This document shows positions 34,929 to 45,400 of a stretch of DNA of 64,000 nt, one piece after another. The stretch is from the NCBI GenBank assembly GCA_902790325.1, contig CADARP010000013.1, positions 60,246-124,245 of the forward strand, in the 5' to 3' direction. The notes under the pieces were generated by a model, which was not told where the DNA came from, did no database searches, and worked only from the letters and a program-made list of their open reading frames with translations. Origin of the DNA: Oscillospiraceae bacterium (GTDB lineage Bacteria; Bacillota; Clostridia; Oscillospirales; Acutalibacteraceae). The position numbers were made by a program, and so were the translations under genes. Positions within the stretch are counted from its first letter, which is position 1, and each line of letters opens with the position of its first letter.

Positions 34929-35471
34929 TTATCCATAGATTTTTTTATACATTTGCATCGCCCGGTCCACCTTGCGCACGTAATGCGCGGTGTCCCGGAA
35001 CGGGATCTGCGTCAGTGTTTTTCCGTCGGGCGCGAGCGACGGATCCCGCAGCCATTTCCCGACCTGTCCGCGTCCGGCATGGTACGCGGCGAGCGCCGTG
35101 CGCGTGTCGCCGAACTCCTCCAAAAGCAGATGCAGCAGATACGTTCCGAACCGCACGGCGGTATCGGGATCGTACAGGTCGGCAAACGATGCCTGCTCGC
35201 CCATGCGCATGCACAGCCATTCAAACGTCTCCGGCATGATCTGCATCAGTCCCGCGGCGCCGGCGTCGGAACCGGCGTCCGTGCGGAACGAGCTTTCCGT
35301 ATGAATGACGGCATAGATCAGGGCCGCGTCCACGTCGTATTGTGCGCTGTATTTTTCCACGATATCCGCGTATTTATGCGGATACAGCGTCTTGAGGAGG
35401 CTGCGGAACGTGACCGCGCCGGTCACGGCCAGAAGCAGGATCAGAAATAGGGCGATCGCCTGTTTTTTCAT
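34929..35471 (-). CDS. Membrane-anchored lytic transglycosylase (SLT family)
   Basis: Peptidoglycan-cleaving enzyme of 180 residues. One N-terminal membrane/signal segment (IALFLILLLAVTGAVTF) precedes the SLT domain. The catalytic glutamate is in YAVIHTESSFRTDAGSDAGAAGLMQIMPETFEWL (about residue 61), followed by NIxxG-like spacing replaced by DPDTAVRFGTYLL and ALAAYHAGRGQVGKWL. The start overlaps coaE by 4 bases. Confidence 0.93.
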   Translation of the reverse strand: MKKQAIALFLILLLAVTGAVTFRSLLKTLYPHKYADIVEKYSAQYDVDAALIYAVIHTESSFRTDAGSDAGAAGLMQIMPETFEWLCMRMGEQASFADLYDPDTAVRFGTYLLHLLLEEFGDTRTALAAYHAGRGQVGKWLRDPSLAPDGKTLTQIPFRDTAHYVRKVDRAMQMYKKIYG

Positions 35472-36052
35472 AGAGGTACTCTTTCCAGCAGTTTGTCAAG
35501 TTCGGTTTGCGGATCGTAGGGCGCATAGCCGCGCAGCACCACGTCCGCTTTGTCGAGATAAAATGCATCGGGCGGCTGTGCCCGCATGCGGTCTTTTGCC
35601 TGTTCTTCGGTCAGCCGGTCGCGCAGCATGATGCGCCGAAGCCGCTGCTCCGGCGGCGCAAGCACCACGGCGACCAGATCGCATTTTTCCGAGATGCCGC
35701 TCTCAATGAGCGCGGGCGCGTCGACTACCGCGGCGCAGGCATCCGGGTGCGCGGCGATCTCTCCGAACAGCTCGCGCTCGATCGCCGGATGCGTCAGCGC
35801 ATTGAGCCTGCGCACATTTTCCGGCGAGGAGAACGCCCGCTTTGCCAGTTCTCTGCGGCAAAGCGAACCGTCGCTTTCGAGGATGTCCGCGCCGAACGCT
35901 TCGCAAAGCGTGTCGAGCACGGGAGAGCCGGGCTGCACGACTTTCCGCGCCGCAAGGTCGGCGTCCGCGACATAAAAGCCCCGATCGCGCAGCATCGCGC
36001 AGAAGGTGGATTTTCCGGAACCGGTCGGGCCGGTCAGTCCGATCACGAACAT
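35468..36052 (-). CDS. coaE: Dephospho-CoA kinase
   Basis: Last enzyme of CoA synthesis, phosphorylating the 3'-hydroxyl of dephospho-CoA. It has 194 residues, with P-loop GLTGPTGSGKST (about residues 5-16), DADLAARKVVQPGSPVL, LTHPAIERELF and the LID region RLRRIMLRDRLTEEQAKDRM. Overlap of 4 bases with slt shows coupling. Confidence 0.95.
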   Translation of the reverse strand: MFVIGLTGPTGSGKSTFCAMLRDRGFYVADADLAARKVVQPGSPVLDTLCEAFGADILESDGSLCRRELAKRAFSSPENVRRLNALTHPAIERELFGEIAAHPDACAAVVDAPALIESGISEKCDLVAVVLAPPEQRLRRIMLRDRLTEEQAKDRMRAQPPDAFYLDKADVVLRGYAPYDPQTELDKLLERVPL

Positions 36053-36066
36053 GGCGTTACCCCGCG

Positions 36067-37311
36067 TCAGTCAAAACAGCGGCGGATCGTCTCGATGATC
36101 CGTTCCTGCTGTTCGGCGGTCATTTTGTTGTCAGACGGCAGACAGAGTCCGCGGCGGAAGATGTCTGCGCCGACGTCCGCGCCGTCCGAAGCGCAAACGA
36201 ACGCATGGCCGCGGTAAATCGGCTGCATGTGCATCGGCTTCCAGATCGGTCTGCCCTCGGCGTTGATGCGCTGCAGCGCGTCGAGGATCTCGTGCGGGCA
36301 GCTTTTGCCGTGTTCGGGTGTGAACGTGTAGTCTGTATCGGTGCGCGTCATGGCGCACATCGCGTCCGGATCGATCAGCAGACAGCTCAGCCAGAAATTC
36401 GGAACGCTGTTCGTTTCGTCATAAGGATTCAGAGAGACGGGAAGTCCCTGCAGTCCCTCCCGGTAACGCAGATAGATCCCGCGTTTCTGCGCGATATGTT
36501 CCGCAAGATACGGCATCTGCCCGCGCACTACGCCCGCGATGACATTGCTCATGCGGTAGTTGTAGCCCATTTCCGCGTGCTGATACCACGGCGCATTTTC
36601 GCGGCTCTGCGTGCTCCATTTGCGCACCTTGTCGGCGTCCTCTTTGGAATCGGTCAGGAACATTCCGCCGGCGCTGCCGGTGATGATTTTGTTGCCGTTG
36701 AAGCTGATGACGCCGTAATCGCCGAAGGAACCGGTCTGTCTGCCCTTGTACGTCGCGCCGAAACTCTCCGCGGCGTCTTCCACGATCAGGGCGCCGTGCG
36801 CATCGGCGACCGCGCGCAGTTCGTCGATCTTTGCGGGCGTGCCGTACAGATGCGCCGCCACGATCAGACGCACGTCGGGATAGAGCGTGAACGCGCGTTC
36901 GAGCGCATCCGGGTCCATGTTCCACGTTTCGCGTTCGGTGTCGATAAAGACCGCTTCGCCGCCCTCGTACGCCACGGGGTTGACCGTCGCGTCGAACGTC
37001 ATATCCGAGCAGAATACCTTTCTGCCCGCGAGTGTGCCCCGGCCCGTTTCGGCTCTGCCGTACAGGCGCTCCGCGGCGAGTTTGACCGCCAGATGCAGCG
37101 CCGCCGTGCCGCAGCCGAGCCCGACCGCGTACCGCACGCCGACAAGCTGTGCGGCTGCGTTCTCTGCCTCGTCGATGTTCTTGCCGACGGTCGACATCCA
37201 GTTTGTCTCAAATGCTTCGGTCATGTACCGCAGCTCATCGCCGTGCATGGTCGGCGAGCTTAAATAGAGCTTGCTTTCAAAGGGCATTACATCGAGCTTT
37301 CCTTGAATCAT
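36067..37311 (-). CDS. DegT/DnrJ/EryC1/StrS family PLP aminotransferase (second copy)
   Basis: PLP enzyme of 414 residues. The start MIQGKLDVMPFESKLYLS follows GAGGAG by 7 bases; a second ATG eight codons later is also possible. The family block VGLGCGTAALHLAVKLAAERL, DMTFDATVNPVAYEGGEAVFID, LIVEDAAESFGATYKG and the Schiff-base lysine in FNGNKIITGSAGG (about residue 208) are present. The N-terminal PFESKLYLSSPTMHG resembles PglE/pilin-glycosylation-type sugar aminotransferases. It sits between coaE and sua5 with no sugar genes near; its product may serve a surface glycan made elsewhere. Confidence 0.85.
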   Translation of the reverse strand: MIQGKLDVMPFESKLYLSSPTMHGDELRYMTEAFETNWMSTVGKNIDEAENAAAQLVGVRYAVGLGCGTAALHLAVKLAAERLYGRAETGRGTLAGRKVFCSDMTFDATVNPVAYEGGEAVFIDTERETWNMDPDALERAFTLYPDVRLIVAAHLYGTPAKIDELRAVADAHGALIVEDAAESFGATYKGRQTGSFGDYGVISFNGNKIITGSAGGMFLTDSKEDADKVRKWSTQSRENAPWYQHAEMGYNYRMSNVIAGVVRGQMPYLAEHIAQKRGIYLRYREGLQGLPVSLNPYDETNSVPNFWLSCLLIDPDAMCAMTRTDTDYTFTPEHGKSCPHEILDALQRINAEGRPIWKPMHMQPIYRGHAFVCASDGADVGADIFRRGLCLPSDNKMTAEQQERIIETIRRCFD

Positions 37312-37334
37312 ACCGTTTCTCCTCATCTATCCTC

Positions 37335-38366
37335 TTACTCTGTATCCACAACCTGAAATGCTGCCGCACGCAGCAGGCGGTTCAGCACCGCCAGATCGAC
37401 GCCGCGGTCGTCGGGACAGTGCACCAGCACCGTTTTGAAACCGCGCTCGTCCGCATCGCGCAGCGCGCGGAAGATCCGCTGTGCGTGCGCTGCGGCGTCC
37501 GCTGCCGCGCCGAGCGGGATCGTCTCGTTTGCAAACGCGCTTTCCTCGCCGTCGAAGCAAAGGATCAGCGTTTCGGAAACGGGAAATGTCTGCGCATACC
37601 GCGCGAACGACGCGAGAGAGCCGCGTATCAATTTTACGTCGGCGTCGGGAGAATAATGCTTGTATTTCATGCCGGGCGACGACGGCTTTTCGCCGCGTTC
37701 CAGTTCGCCCAAAACGGCTTTATCCACATCCACGACGCCGAGTACGTCCCGCAGCATTTCGAGCGTCACGCCGCCCGGCCGCAAGAGGCGCGGGGGCGCG
37801 GTGCAGAGCGTGACGACAGTGGACTCCACGCCCACGCTGCATGCGCCGCCGTCGACGATCATGTCGATTTTGCCGTCCATATCGTGCAGAACGTGTTCCG
37901 CTGTCGTCGGGCTGGGTTTGCCGGACGTATTGGCGGACGGCGCCGCCAGCGGAATGCCGGCCGTGCGGATGATGGCGTTTGCGATCGGGTGCGAGGGCAT
38001 CCGGATCGCAACGGTGTCGAGTCCGCAGCTCACCGCGTCGGGGATGCAGTCCGCCTTCGGCAGCACCATTGTCAGCGGCCCCGGCCAGAACGCCGCGGCA
38101 AGCGCCTTCGCTTCGGGCGGGATCTCCCGAACCAGCGCGGGCAGCTCGTCCGTCGACGAAATATGCACGATCAGCGGGTTGTCCTGCGGACGTCCCTTTG
38201 CGGCAAAGATCTTCTTTACCGCCGTTTCATCCAGCGCGTTTGCCGCCAGACCGTAGACCGTCTCCGTCGGTATGCCGCACAGACCGCCCCGCCGCAGCAC
38301 CTCTGCCGCGCGGCGCAGGTTTTCTGTATCCTGCGGCGAATCTATTTTCAAAAGTTCCGTTTTCAT
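37335..38366 (-). CDS. sua5: L-threonylcarbamoyladenylate synthase
   Basis: Makes the threonylcarbamoyl-AMP used for the t6A modification of tRNA. The 343-residue protein has the YrdC domain (GGLCGIPTETVYGLAANAL, KIFAAKGRPQDNPLIVHI, SCGLDTVAIRMPSHPIA, LAAPSANTSGKPSPT, IVDGGACSVGVESTVV) and a C-terminal Sua5 domain (PSSPGMKYKHYSPDADVKLI), so it is the long Sua5 form. It is next to prfA, as often seen, and a TsaD-like paralogue is elsewhere in the window. Confidence 0.95.
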   Translation of the reverse strand: MKTELLKIDSPQDTENLRRAAEVLRRGGLCGIPTETVYGLAANALDETAVKKIFAAKGRPQDNPLIVHISSTDELPALVREIPPEAKALAAAFWPGPLTMVLPKADCIPDAVSCGLDTVAIRMPSHPIANAIIRTAGIPLAAPSANTSGKPSPTTAEHVLHDMDGKIDMIVDGGACSVGVESTVVTLCTAPPRLLRPGGVTLEMLRDVLGVVDVDKAVLGELERGEKPSSPGMKYKHYSPDADVKLIRGSLASFARYAQTFPVSETLILCFDGEESAFANETIPLGAAADAAAHAQRIFRALRDADERGFKTVLVHCPDDRGVDLAVLNRLLRAAAFQVVDTE

Positions 38367-38367
38367 T

Positions 38368-39435
38368 TCATTGTTCCTTCAGTTTGGCGGCCGTGTCCGC
38401 CGTCAGAAGCGCGTCGATCAGCTCTGTCAGATTTCCGTTGAGGATCGATTCCAGCTTGTACAGTGTCAGACCGATGCGGTGATCGGTCACGCGCCCCTGC
38501 GGATAGTTGTAGGTGCGGATGCGTTCGCTGCGGTCGCCCGTGCCGACCTGTGCGCGCCGCTCGCCGGCGATTTCCGCCGCCTGTTTTTCGCGCTCGGCTT
38601 CGAGGATACGCGAGCGCAGGATCTTCATGGCCTTGTCCTTGTTTTTGTATTGGCTGCGCTCATCCTGGCATTCCACCACCGTGCCGGTCGGCAGGTGTGT
38701 GATGCGGATGGCGGAATCCGTTTTGTTGATGTGCTGACCGCCCGCGCCGCTGGAACGGAACGTGTCGATCTGCAGGTCGGCGTCGTTGATCTGCACGTCG
38801 ACTTCTTCCGCCTCCGGCAGCACCGCCACCGTGACCGTGGACGTCTGGATGCGTCCCTGGCTTTCCGTCACCGGCACGCGCTGCACGCGGTGGACGCCGC
38901 TCTCGAACTTGAAGCGCGAATACGCGCCCTCGCCCTCGATCATGAAATTGATCTCCTTGAAGCCGCCCAGCTCCGTCTCGTTTGCGTAGACGACCTCGAC
39001 GGAAAAGCCGCACGTCTCGGCGTACATCGTGTACATCCGGTACAGCACGCCCGCAAACAGCGCCGCTTCTTCGCCGCCCGCGCCGGCGCGGATCTCGACG
39101 ATCACGCTGCGGTCGTCGTTCGGATCTTTCGGCAGCAGCAGGATCTTGAGCTGTTCGGTCAATTCCTCCGTTTTTGCTTTTGCGGCCTCCCATTCCTCGG
39201 CGACCATCTCGCGGAAGTCCTTGTCGAGACCGCCTTCCTCGAGCATTTCTTTTGCCTCGGCCGCGGCGGACTGCGCCGCCTTGTACGCGCGGTATGTCTC
39301 CACTACGGGCGTGAGCTGCTTGATCTCGCGCGACAGACGCGCATAGCCCGCCACGTCCGACGTCACGTCGGGATCGCAGAGCGAGCGCTGCAGCCGATCG
39401 TATTTTTCCTCAATGCTCTGAAGCTGGTGAAACAT
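38368..39435 (-). CDS. prfA: Peptide chain release factor 1
   Basis: Recognises UAA and UAG stop codons and triggers peptide release. The ATG after GGAGGAAAT gives [19 protein letters not shown] and 355 residues, the normal length; the longer open frame upstream is AT-rich noncoding. The peptidyl-transferase motif GGQ is in [12 protein letters not shown] (about residue 228) and the PxT codon-recognition region lies in [14 protein letters not shown] (about 180-190). Confidence 0.96.
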   Translation of the reverse strand: MFHQLQSIEEKYDRLQRSLCDPDVTSDVAGYARLSREIKQLTPVVETYRAYKAAQSAAAEAKEMLEEGGLDKDFREMVAEEWEAAKAKTEELTEQLKILLLPKDPNDDRSVIVEIRAGAGGEEAALFAGVLYRMYTMYAETCGFSVEVVYANETELGGFKEINFMIEGEGAYSRFKFESGVHRVQRVPVTESQGRIQTSTVTVAVLPEAEEVDVQINDADLQIDTFRSSGAGGQHINKTDSAIRITHLPTGTVVECQDERSQYKNKDKAMKILRSRILEAEREKQAAEIAGERRAQVGTGDRSERIRTYNYPQGRVTDHRIGLTLYKLESILNGNLTELIDALLTADTAAKLKEQ

Positions 39436-39524
39436 ATTTCCTCCGCGTGTGCATGGATTGTCAAAAACTGCATATTCTATTGCGGACGGAAGTCTTTCCG
39501 CCCGGATATACGCATACAAATAAC

Positions 39525-39553
39525 AGTATAGCACATCCGAACGCAAATGTATA
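39525..39553 (-). promoter_or_regulatory. Candidate promoter for the prfA-to-galM operon
   Basis: TATACA and TATACT separated by 17 bases on the minus strand, about 90 bases before prfA, in an AT-rich stretch shared with the divergent S1-domain gene. The -35 match is weak. Confidence 0.35.
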
Positions 39554-39628
39554 TAAATTTGAGAATTTTTTCTTTCCGCAGGCCATATAGATAGACCGTA
39601 CAGGAACGAGGAAAGGTGGACGCAGCGC

Positions 39629-40603
39629 ATGAATCTCTCGCCGCAGGTCAAAAAGGAATACATCTCGCCCAAGCAGCAGGAAAGCGGTTTTCTGCCGGAG
39701 GGCATGAGCATCGGCACCCCCGCGAACCGCCGTGCGCTCGCGTCGGTCTACGGACTGCAGGAAGCGATGGCGGACGGCAGGACGCTGGAAGGACGCGTCA
39801 CGCTGTGCGACGGCGCGCACGATCTGCACGTCGATCTGGGCTGCATGAAGGGCATCATCCCGCGTGCGGAAGGCGCGCTCGGCATCGACAGCGGCGCGGT
39901 GCGCGACATCGCGCTGATCTCCCGCGTGGGCAAACCCGTCGCGTTCCGCGTCACCGGATTCGAGCAGGGCGCGGACGGGGAAACACGCGCCGTCCTCAGC
40001 CGCAGAGCGGTGCAGGCGGACTGCGTGCAGAAGCTCATCCGCCGTCTGGCGGCAGGCGACGTGATCGGCGCGCGCGTTACGCATCTGGAGAGTTTCGGCG
40101 TGTTCGCGGACGTGGGCGCGGGATTGAGCGCGCTCATGCCGATCGACAGCATTTCCGTCTCGCGCATCCCGCATCCGAATGTGCGGTTCCAGCCGGGACA
40201 GGATATCCGCGCCGTCGTCAAAGGCGTGGACGAACAGGACCGCATCACGCTCTCGCACAAGGAACTGCTCGGCACATGGGAGCAGAACGCCGCGGAGTTT
40301 GAGGCGGGGCAGACCGTTGCCGGCGTCGTGCGCAGCGTGGAAAAGTACGGCGTTTTCGTTGAGCTGACGCCCAACCTCGCGGGGCTCGCGGAGTACGCCG
40401 AGGGCGTGGAAGCGGGACAGGGCGCGAGCGTCTATATCAAGAGCATCCTGCCGGAGCGCATGAAGATCAAGCTCATCATCGTGGATTCGTTTGCGGGCAC
40501 GGCGGCGATCCCGCCGGTGCGGTACTTTACCGACTGCGACCACCTCGACCGCTGGATCTACTCGCCCGAAACCTGCGGCAAAGTCATCGAAACGGTTTTC
40601 TGA
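39629..40603 (+). CDS. S1-domain RNA-binding protein (ribosomal S1-like)
   Basis: Predicted RNA-binding protein of 324 residues with three S1/OB-fold segments. The first, diverged one is about 55-125 ([30 protein letters not shown]). The second is about 150-215 ([31 protein letters not shown]), and the third about 225-295 ([33 protein letters not shown]). Clostridia have short S1-like proteins of this layout, which may act in translation initiation on structured mRNAs. It is divergent from prfA and has an AGGTGG ribosome-binding site. Confidence 0.88.
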   Translation: MNLSPQVKKEYISPKQQESGFLPEGMSIGTPANRRALASVYGLQEAMADGRTLEGRVTLCDGAHDLHVDLGCMKGIIPRAEGALGIDSGAVRDIALISRVGKPVAFRVTGFEQGADGETRAVLSRRAVQADCVQKLIRRLAAGDVIGARVTHLESFGVFADVGAGLSALMPIDSISVSRIPHPNVRFQPGQDIRAVVKGVDEQDRITLSHKELLGTWEQNAAEFEAGQTVAGVVRSVEKYGVFVELTPNLAGLAEYAEGVEAGQGASVYIKSILPERMKIKLIIVDSFAGTAAIPPVRYFTDCDHLDRWIYSPETCGKVIETVF

Positions 40604-40610
40604 ACAGCAC

Positions 40611-40648
40611 AACACCCCCGCGATCCGAACGCAGATCACGGGGGTGTT
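40611..40648. terminator. Bidirectional terminator between convergent genes
   Basis: Perfect 10-base stem AACACCCCCG/CGGGGGTGTT with an 18-base loop that itself contains GATC/GATC pairing. It lies between the S1-domain gene and the LRR-dockerin gene, which converge, and can serve both; T tracts are short on either side. Confidence 0.75.
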
Positions 40649-40667
40649 ATTATGCCGGAATATTGGT

Positions 40668-42491
40668 TTAAATCAGCGTAACGTCCCAGCCGCCGGCAAG
40701 GAAGCGGCGGATGAGAACGACGTCCCTGAGGTCAAGGACCGCGTCGCCGTTGACGTCGGCGTTGATTTCGTTGACGCTTACGCCCCAGCCGCCGGCCAGG
40801 TAACGGCTGAGCATCACGGTATCCAGCAGGCCGAGCTCGCCGTCGCCGCTGATGTCGCCGGGCGCGCAGTCGACGATCGAGACGGTTCCGTCGGCCGTGG
40901 CCAGCGGCATGCGCTGCAGCGCGGCGTTCAATGTCGAGGCGGCGTCGCTTGTCACGGTCACGGTCGTCTCTCCGACCGTCGCCGTCGGCTGCACGGCAAA
41001 GGTCAGCGTCACGAGCGTGCCGTCGGCAGTGACGTCATCGTGCGCAAGGTCGTCGCTCCACAGCACCGTGAACGGCACGTCCGTCAGTCTGCCGCCGGGC
41101 TGGAACGTCGACGCATCGAACACGGTCCCGTTTTCGACATTGACCAGGCGGAGCTGCTGCGGATCGTAGCCGACGTGCAGACGCGCTGCGATGATACCGG
41201 GGTTGTTGTACATGTCGATCGTCACTTTCACGAGCCTGCCCGCGCTGCATCCGACCACGGCGTCCGCCGCGGCCGCCGTCGGACCGTCGGGCGGCAGAAC
41301 GCCGATCGATCGAGTTTCCTCCAGGCCGCAGCGGGTGCAAATGTGCTTTTCCAAACCTTCCGACGTAAAGGACGGTTCTTCTACAACAGTCCATTCGTCG
41401 AAGACGTGGCCGAGTGCGGGCGTTTCGTCCGTCGTATAGCTGTCGCCGCAAACGGAACAGGTATACGTCGTGAATCCGCCTTCGGTACAGGTCGGCGGGG
41501 TCACAACGGAATCGTAATCATGACCGAGCGCGGTGCCTTCATCCGTTACGGTATCGGTCACACCACAACCGCGGTCACAGGAAGCGGTCTTTGTGCCGTT
41601 TTCCGTACAGGTCGCATTGTCGTCATACACGTAATTTGTAAAACAGTGTCCGAGTGCGGGCGTTTCGTCCGCCGTATAGCGGTCGCCGCAGCGAGAACAG
41701 GTATACGTCGTGAATCCGCCTTCGGTACAGGTCGGCGGGATCACGACGGAATCGTAATCATGACCGAGCGCGGGCGTTTCGTCCGCCGTATAGCTGTCGC
41801 CGCAAACGGAACAGGTATACGTCGTGAATCCGCCTTTGGTGCAGGTCGGCTGGATCACGACGGAATCGTAATCATGACCGAGCGCGGGCGTTTCGTCCGC
41901 CGTATAGCTGTCGCCGCAAACGGAACAGGTATAGGTTGCGAAGCCGCCTTCGGTACAGGTCGGCTGGGTAATGACCTGCCGATAGCCGTGTGTTGCGCCC
42001 CACGGTGAACCGGTTGCGGAACCGGAATACACGATGCTTCCGACGCCGTAGAAAGCATAATCGCCAACCCTGGTCACGCTGTCGGGGATCGTCACGCTCG
42101 CAAGGCTTGTGCAGCGCCCGAAGGCGGAACTGCCGATGCTGCTCACGCTGTCGGGGATCGTCACGCTCGTTAGTCCGGTGCAGCCGAAGAAGGCAGAACT
42201 GCCGATGCTGGTCACGCTGTCCGGGATAATAACAGATCCTTGCACAGTTCGGCTGCACCAAAGAAGGGCTTTCTTTTCGGCGGAATCAAAAATGAATGGC
42301 TCTTCCGCATATTTATTGACATACTTTGCGCCCCACGGTGAACCGGTTGCGGAACCGGAATATACGATGTTTCTAACACCGTAGAAGGCGTAACTGCCGA
42401 TGCTGCTCACACTGTCGGGGATCGTCACGCTGGTCAGTCCGGTGCAGCCGCTGAAGGCAGAACTGCTGATACTTGTCACCCTGTCCGGGAT
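40668..42491 (-). pseudogene. C-terminal part of the frameshifted LRR-cohesin-dockerin protein
   Basis: Reading frame of 607 codons that continues the LRR protein after a frameshift. It holds five more BspA-type repeats (IPDSVxxIGxxAF), six cysteine-containing ~39-residue repeats (PTCTEGGFTTYTCSVCGDSYT...LGHDYDSV; the last is diverged), a cohesin-like domain of about 130 residues (40863-41265, ending TVSIVDCAP) and a C-terminal type I dockerin with two calcium-loop segments (DISGDGELGLLDTVML and DVNGDAVLDLRDVVLI). No start codon with a ribosome-binding site is seen at the beginning of this part; the open frame further upstream translates as an unrelated shadow of the LRR region. It has no internal stop, so the break is recent, artefactual or bypassed. 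Confidence 0.8.
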
Positions 42492-42494
42492 CGT
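42396..42494. repeat. 99-bp perfect direct repeat, copy next to the frameshift
   Basis: Identical over 99 bases to 44015-44113. The identity stops exactly where the downstream reading frame is lost: after the shared GGGATCGT this copy continues GTCACGCTCG, with two bases more than in normal repeats (GATCGTCACGCTCG). Confidence 0.95.
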
Positions 42495-45400
42495 GTCACG
42501 CTCGCAAGGCTTGTGCAGCCCTCGAAGGCGAAACTGTCGATTCTGGTCACGCTGTTCCCGATCGTCACACTCGTCAGGCTCGTGCAGCCGCGGAAGGCAG
42601 AACTGCCGATGATTGTCACGCTGTCGGGGATCGTCACGCTCGCAAGGCTTGTGCAGCCCTCGAAGGCGAAACTGCCGATGCCGGTTACGCCGTTGGGGAT
42701 TGTCACGCTCGCAAGGCTTGTGCAGCCCTCGAAGGCGAAACTGCCGATGCCGGTTACGCCGTTGGGGATTGTCACGCTCGTCAGGCTCGTGCAGCCCTTG
42801 AAGGCGTAACTGCTGATGCTCGTCATGCTGTCCGGAATCGTCACACCCGTCAGTCCCGTGCAGCCGGAGAAGGCGTAACTGCCGATGTGGGTCACGCTGT
42901 CCGGGATCGAAAAAGACGAACGGGGATTGCCGCAAGGATACGCGACAAGAACGGTTTTATCCTTGTTGTATAACACGCCTGCTTCATCGTTTGTATAGCA
43001 TGTATTTCCTACGCTCACCGCAAAAGTGCTTATGCCCGTACAACCGGAGAAGGCATAATCGCCGATGCCGGTCACGCTGTCAGGGATCGTCACACTCGTC
43101 AGGCTCGTGCAGTTGCGGAAGGCAGAACCGCCGATGGTCGTCACGCTGTCCGGAATCGTCACGCACGTCAATCCCGTGCAGTTCTCAAAAGCACACGAGC
43201 CGATGCTGGTCACATTGCCTGGGATCGTTACGCTCGTCAGGCTCGTGCAGCCGCGGAAGGCGTAATCGCCGATGGTCGTTACGCTGTCCGGGATCGTTGC
43301 GCTCGTCAAGCTCGTGCAGTTCTCAAAAGCACCCGAGCCGATGCTGGTCACACTGTCCGGGATCGTCACATTCGTCAGTCCCGTGCAGCCGCTGAAGGCG
43401 TAATCGCCGATGGTCGTTACGCTGTCCGGGATCGTCACGCTCGTCAGTCCCGTGCAGCCGGAGAAGGCGTAACTGCCGATGATTGTCACGCTGTCGGGGA
43501 TCGTCACGCTCGCAAGGCTTGTGCAGCCCCAGAAGGCGAAACTGTCGATTCTGGTCACGCTGTTCCCGATCGTCACGCTCGTCAGTCCCGTGCAGCCGCT
43601 GAAGGCGTAATCGCCGATGGTCGTTACGCTGTCCGGGATCGTCACGCTCGTCAGTCCCGTGCAGCCGGAGAAGGCTTCATCGCCGATGCTGGTCACGCTG
43701 TTGGGGATGGTCACGCTCGTCAGTCCCGTGCAGCCGCGGAAGGCGTAATCGCCGATGGTCGTTACGCTGTCCGGGATAATAACAGATTCTTGCACAGCTC
43801 GGCTGCAACAAAGCAGGGTTTTCTTTTCTGCGGAATCAAAAACGAAGTATCCTTCTGCATATTTATTGACATGCTTTGCGCCCCACGGCGAACCGGTTGC
43901 GGAACCGGAATACACGATGTTTCCGACGCCGTAGAAGGCGGAACTGCCGATGCCGGTCACGCTGTCAGGGATCGTCACACTCGTCAGGCTCGTGCAGTTG
44001 CGGAAGGCAGAACCGCCGATGCTGCTCACACTGTCGGGGATCGTCACGCTGGTCAGTCCGGTGCAGCCGCTGAAGGCAGAACTGCTGATACTTGTCACCC
44101 TGTCCGGGATCGTACAGCCGTAGAAAGCGTATTTGCCGATGGTCGTCACGCCGCTGTCGATCGTAACGGCTTTGACAGAGGAACGGTACGAAACCCACGG
44201 AGAAGAGTTATAAGCATAATCCGCCATCGTGCCCGTTCCGCTGATCGTCAGCACGCCGGTCTCGGTGTCGAATGACCACGTGATATCGTCGGGGATGGGC
44301 GTGTATTCCGCCTCGACGGTCACGCCGCCGACCAGCAGCGTGTACGTCGGCCATGCGCCGTCATAGCCCTCTTTCGCGGGCACTGCGGGTTCTTTATCCT
44401 GGATGCTCGTCGTGTCGGCCGTGTACTTGACCTTGCCGACGGTTTTGCCGTCCGCGACGAACTTCGCGGTGTATTCCGCCGTTGCGTACGCATAGTCGAG
44501 ATCCACGTGCATCGCCGGACGGATGCCGTAGTTGGTGCTTTCCGTGACGCAGTACACGTCGCAGGCGCCGGCATTGGTGACGTTGCACACGTTTTTGCTG
44601 CTGTCTCCGGCCGTGCGCAGCAGCCACTGCGAATAGCCGCTTGTTGTGTTTACAAGCAGACCCTGGCACTTCGCGTAGTCCGTGCCCTGTCCGAGACGCG
44701 CATGGTATTCTGCTGCGTTGTTGACAGAGAAGCCGTATGCTTTGGTCGTTACGTCGCTCCATGACAGCAGGAAGACCTTGTCCGTGGTTGCCTCGCAGCC
44801 GTAGTCGGAAACTTCCCGCCTGTACGCGCTGTTGTCGAGCGCGGCGGCCGTGATTTTCTCGCGCTGCGCCGCGGTGAACGCCGTGTTCAAAAAGCTGTCC
44901 GCGTCCAGTTCGTCCGTCAGCCACGCGCGAATGTCGGAGCAGGCGTAGTTGTTGGCGTAATGACCGCGGTCGGGATCGCCCCAGTGGGCGTCGTAGCCGT
45001 AGTAGTCCTGACCGTCGGTTTTGCGGTAGTTGTGGAACGGCTGCGAGTCGATGACCGATTCTGTCATAACGAGACCGGATGCGGGATCGAGCACGCGCCA
45101 AAGCAGCGGCTCCCACTCGAACCAGTACGTCGTGTCGATAAAGTAACCGTTCTCATCCTGGCAGGAGCGCGCCGCGGTGGTGACGAGACCGGTCAGGGTC
45201 GGACGGTACTGCACGAACTTCACGCCGCGGTATCTGTCGCCCGCGTAGGTCACGTCCGCGTACTGCATGTAGTTGGACGCGGTCATGCACCCGTTGCTGT
45301 CCGGATAGGCACTTTTGTATGTTCCGGAGTAGTAGCCGTAGGACTGCCAGGCGGCGGACTGCGCGTCCAGCGCCGCGATCAGCTCCTCGTCTGTCACTCT

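Noticed and set aside
42476..42500. Programmed -1 ribosomal frameshifting to join the two parts of the LRR protein.
   Set aside because: Re-entering the downstream frame needs a -1 (or +2) shift near GTGACACGATCC, but there is no X-XXY-YYZ slippery heptamer and no clear stimulatory structure; the two extra bases at a repeat edge point to mutation, recombination or assembly.
42100..44110. CRISPR-like array of regular ~69-base repeats.
   Set aside because: The repeats are coding: they translate as 23-residue LRR units, with no unique spacers and no cas genes.
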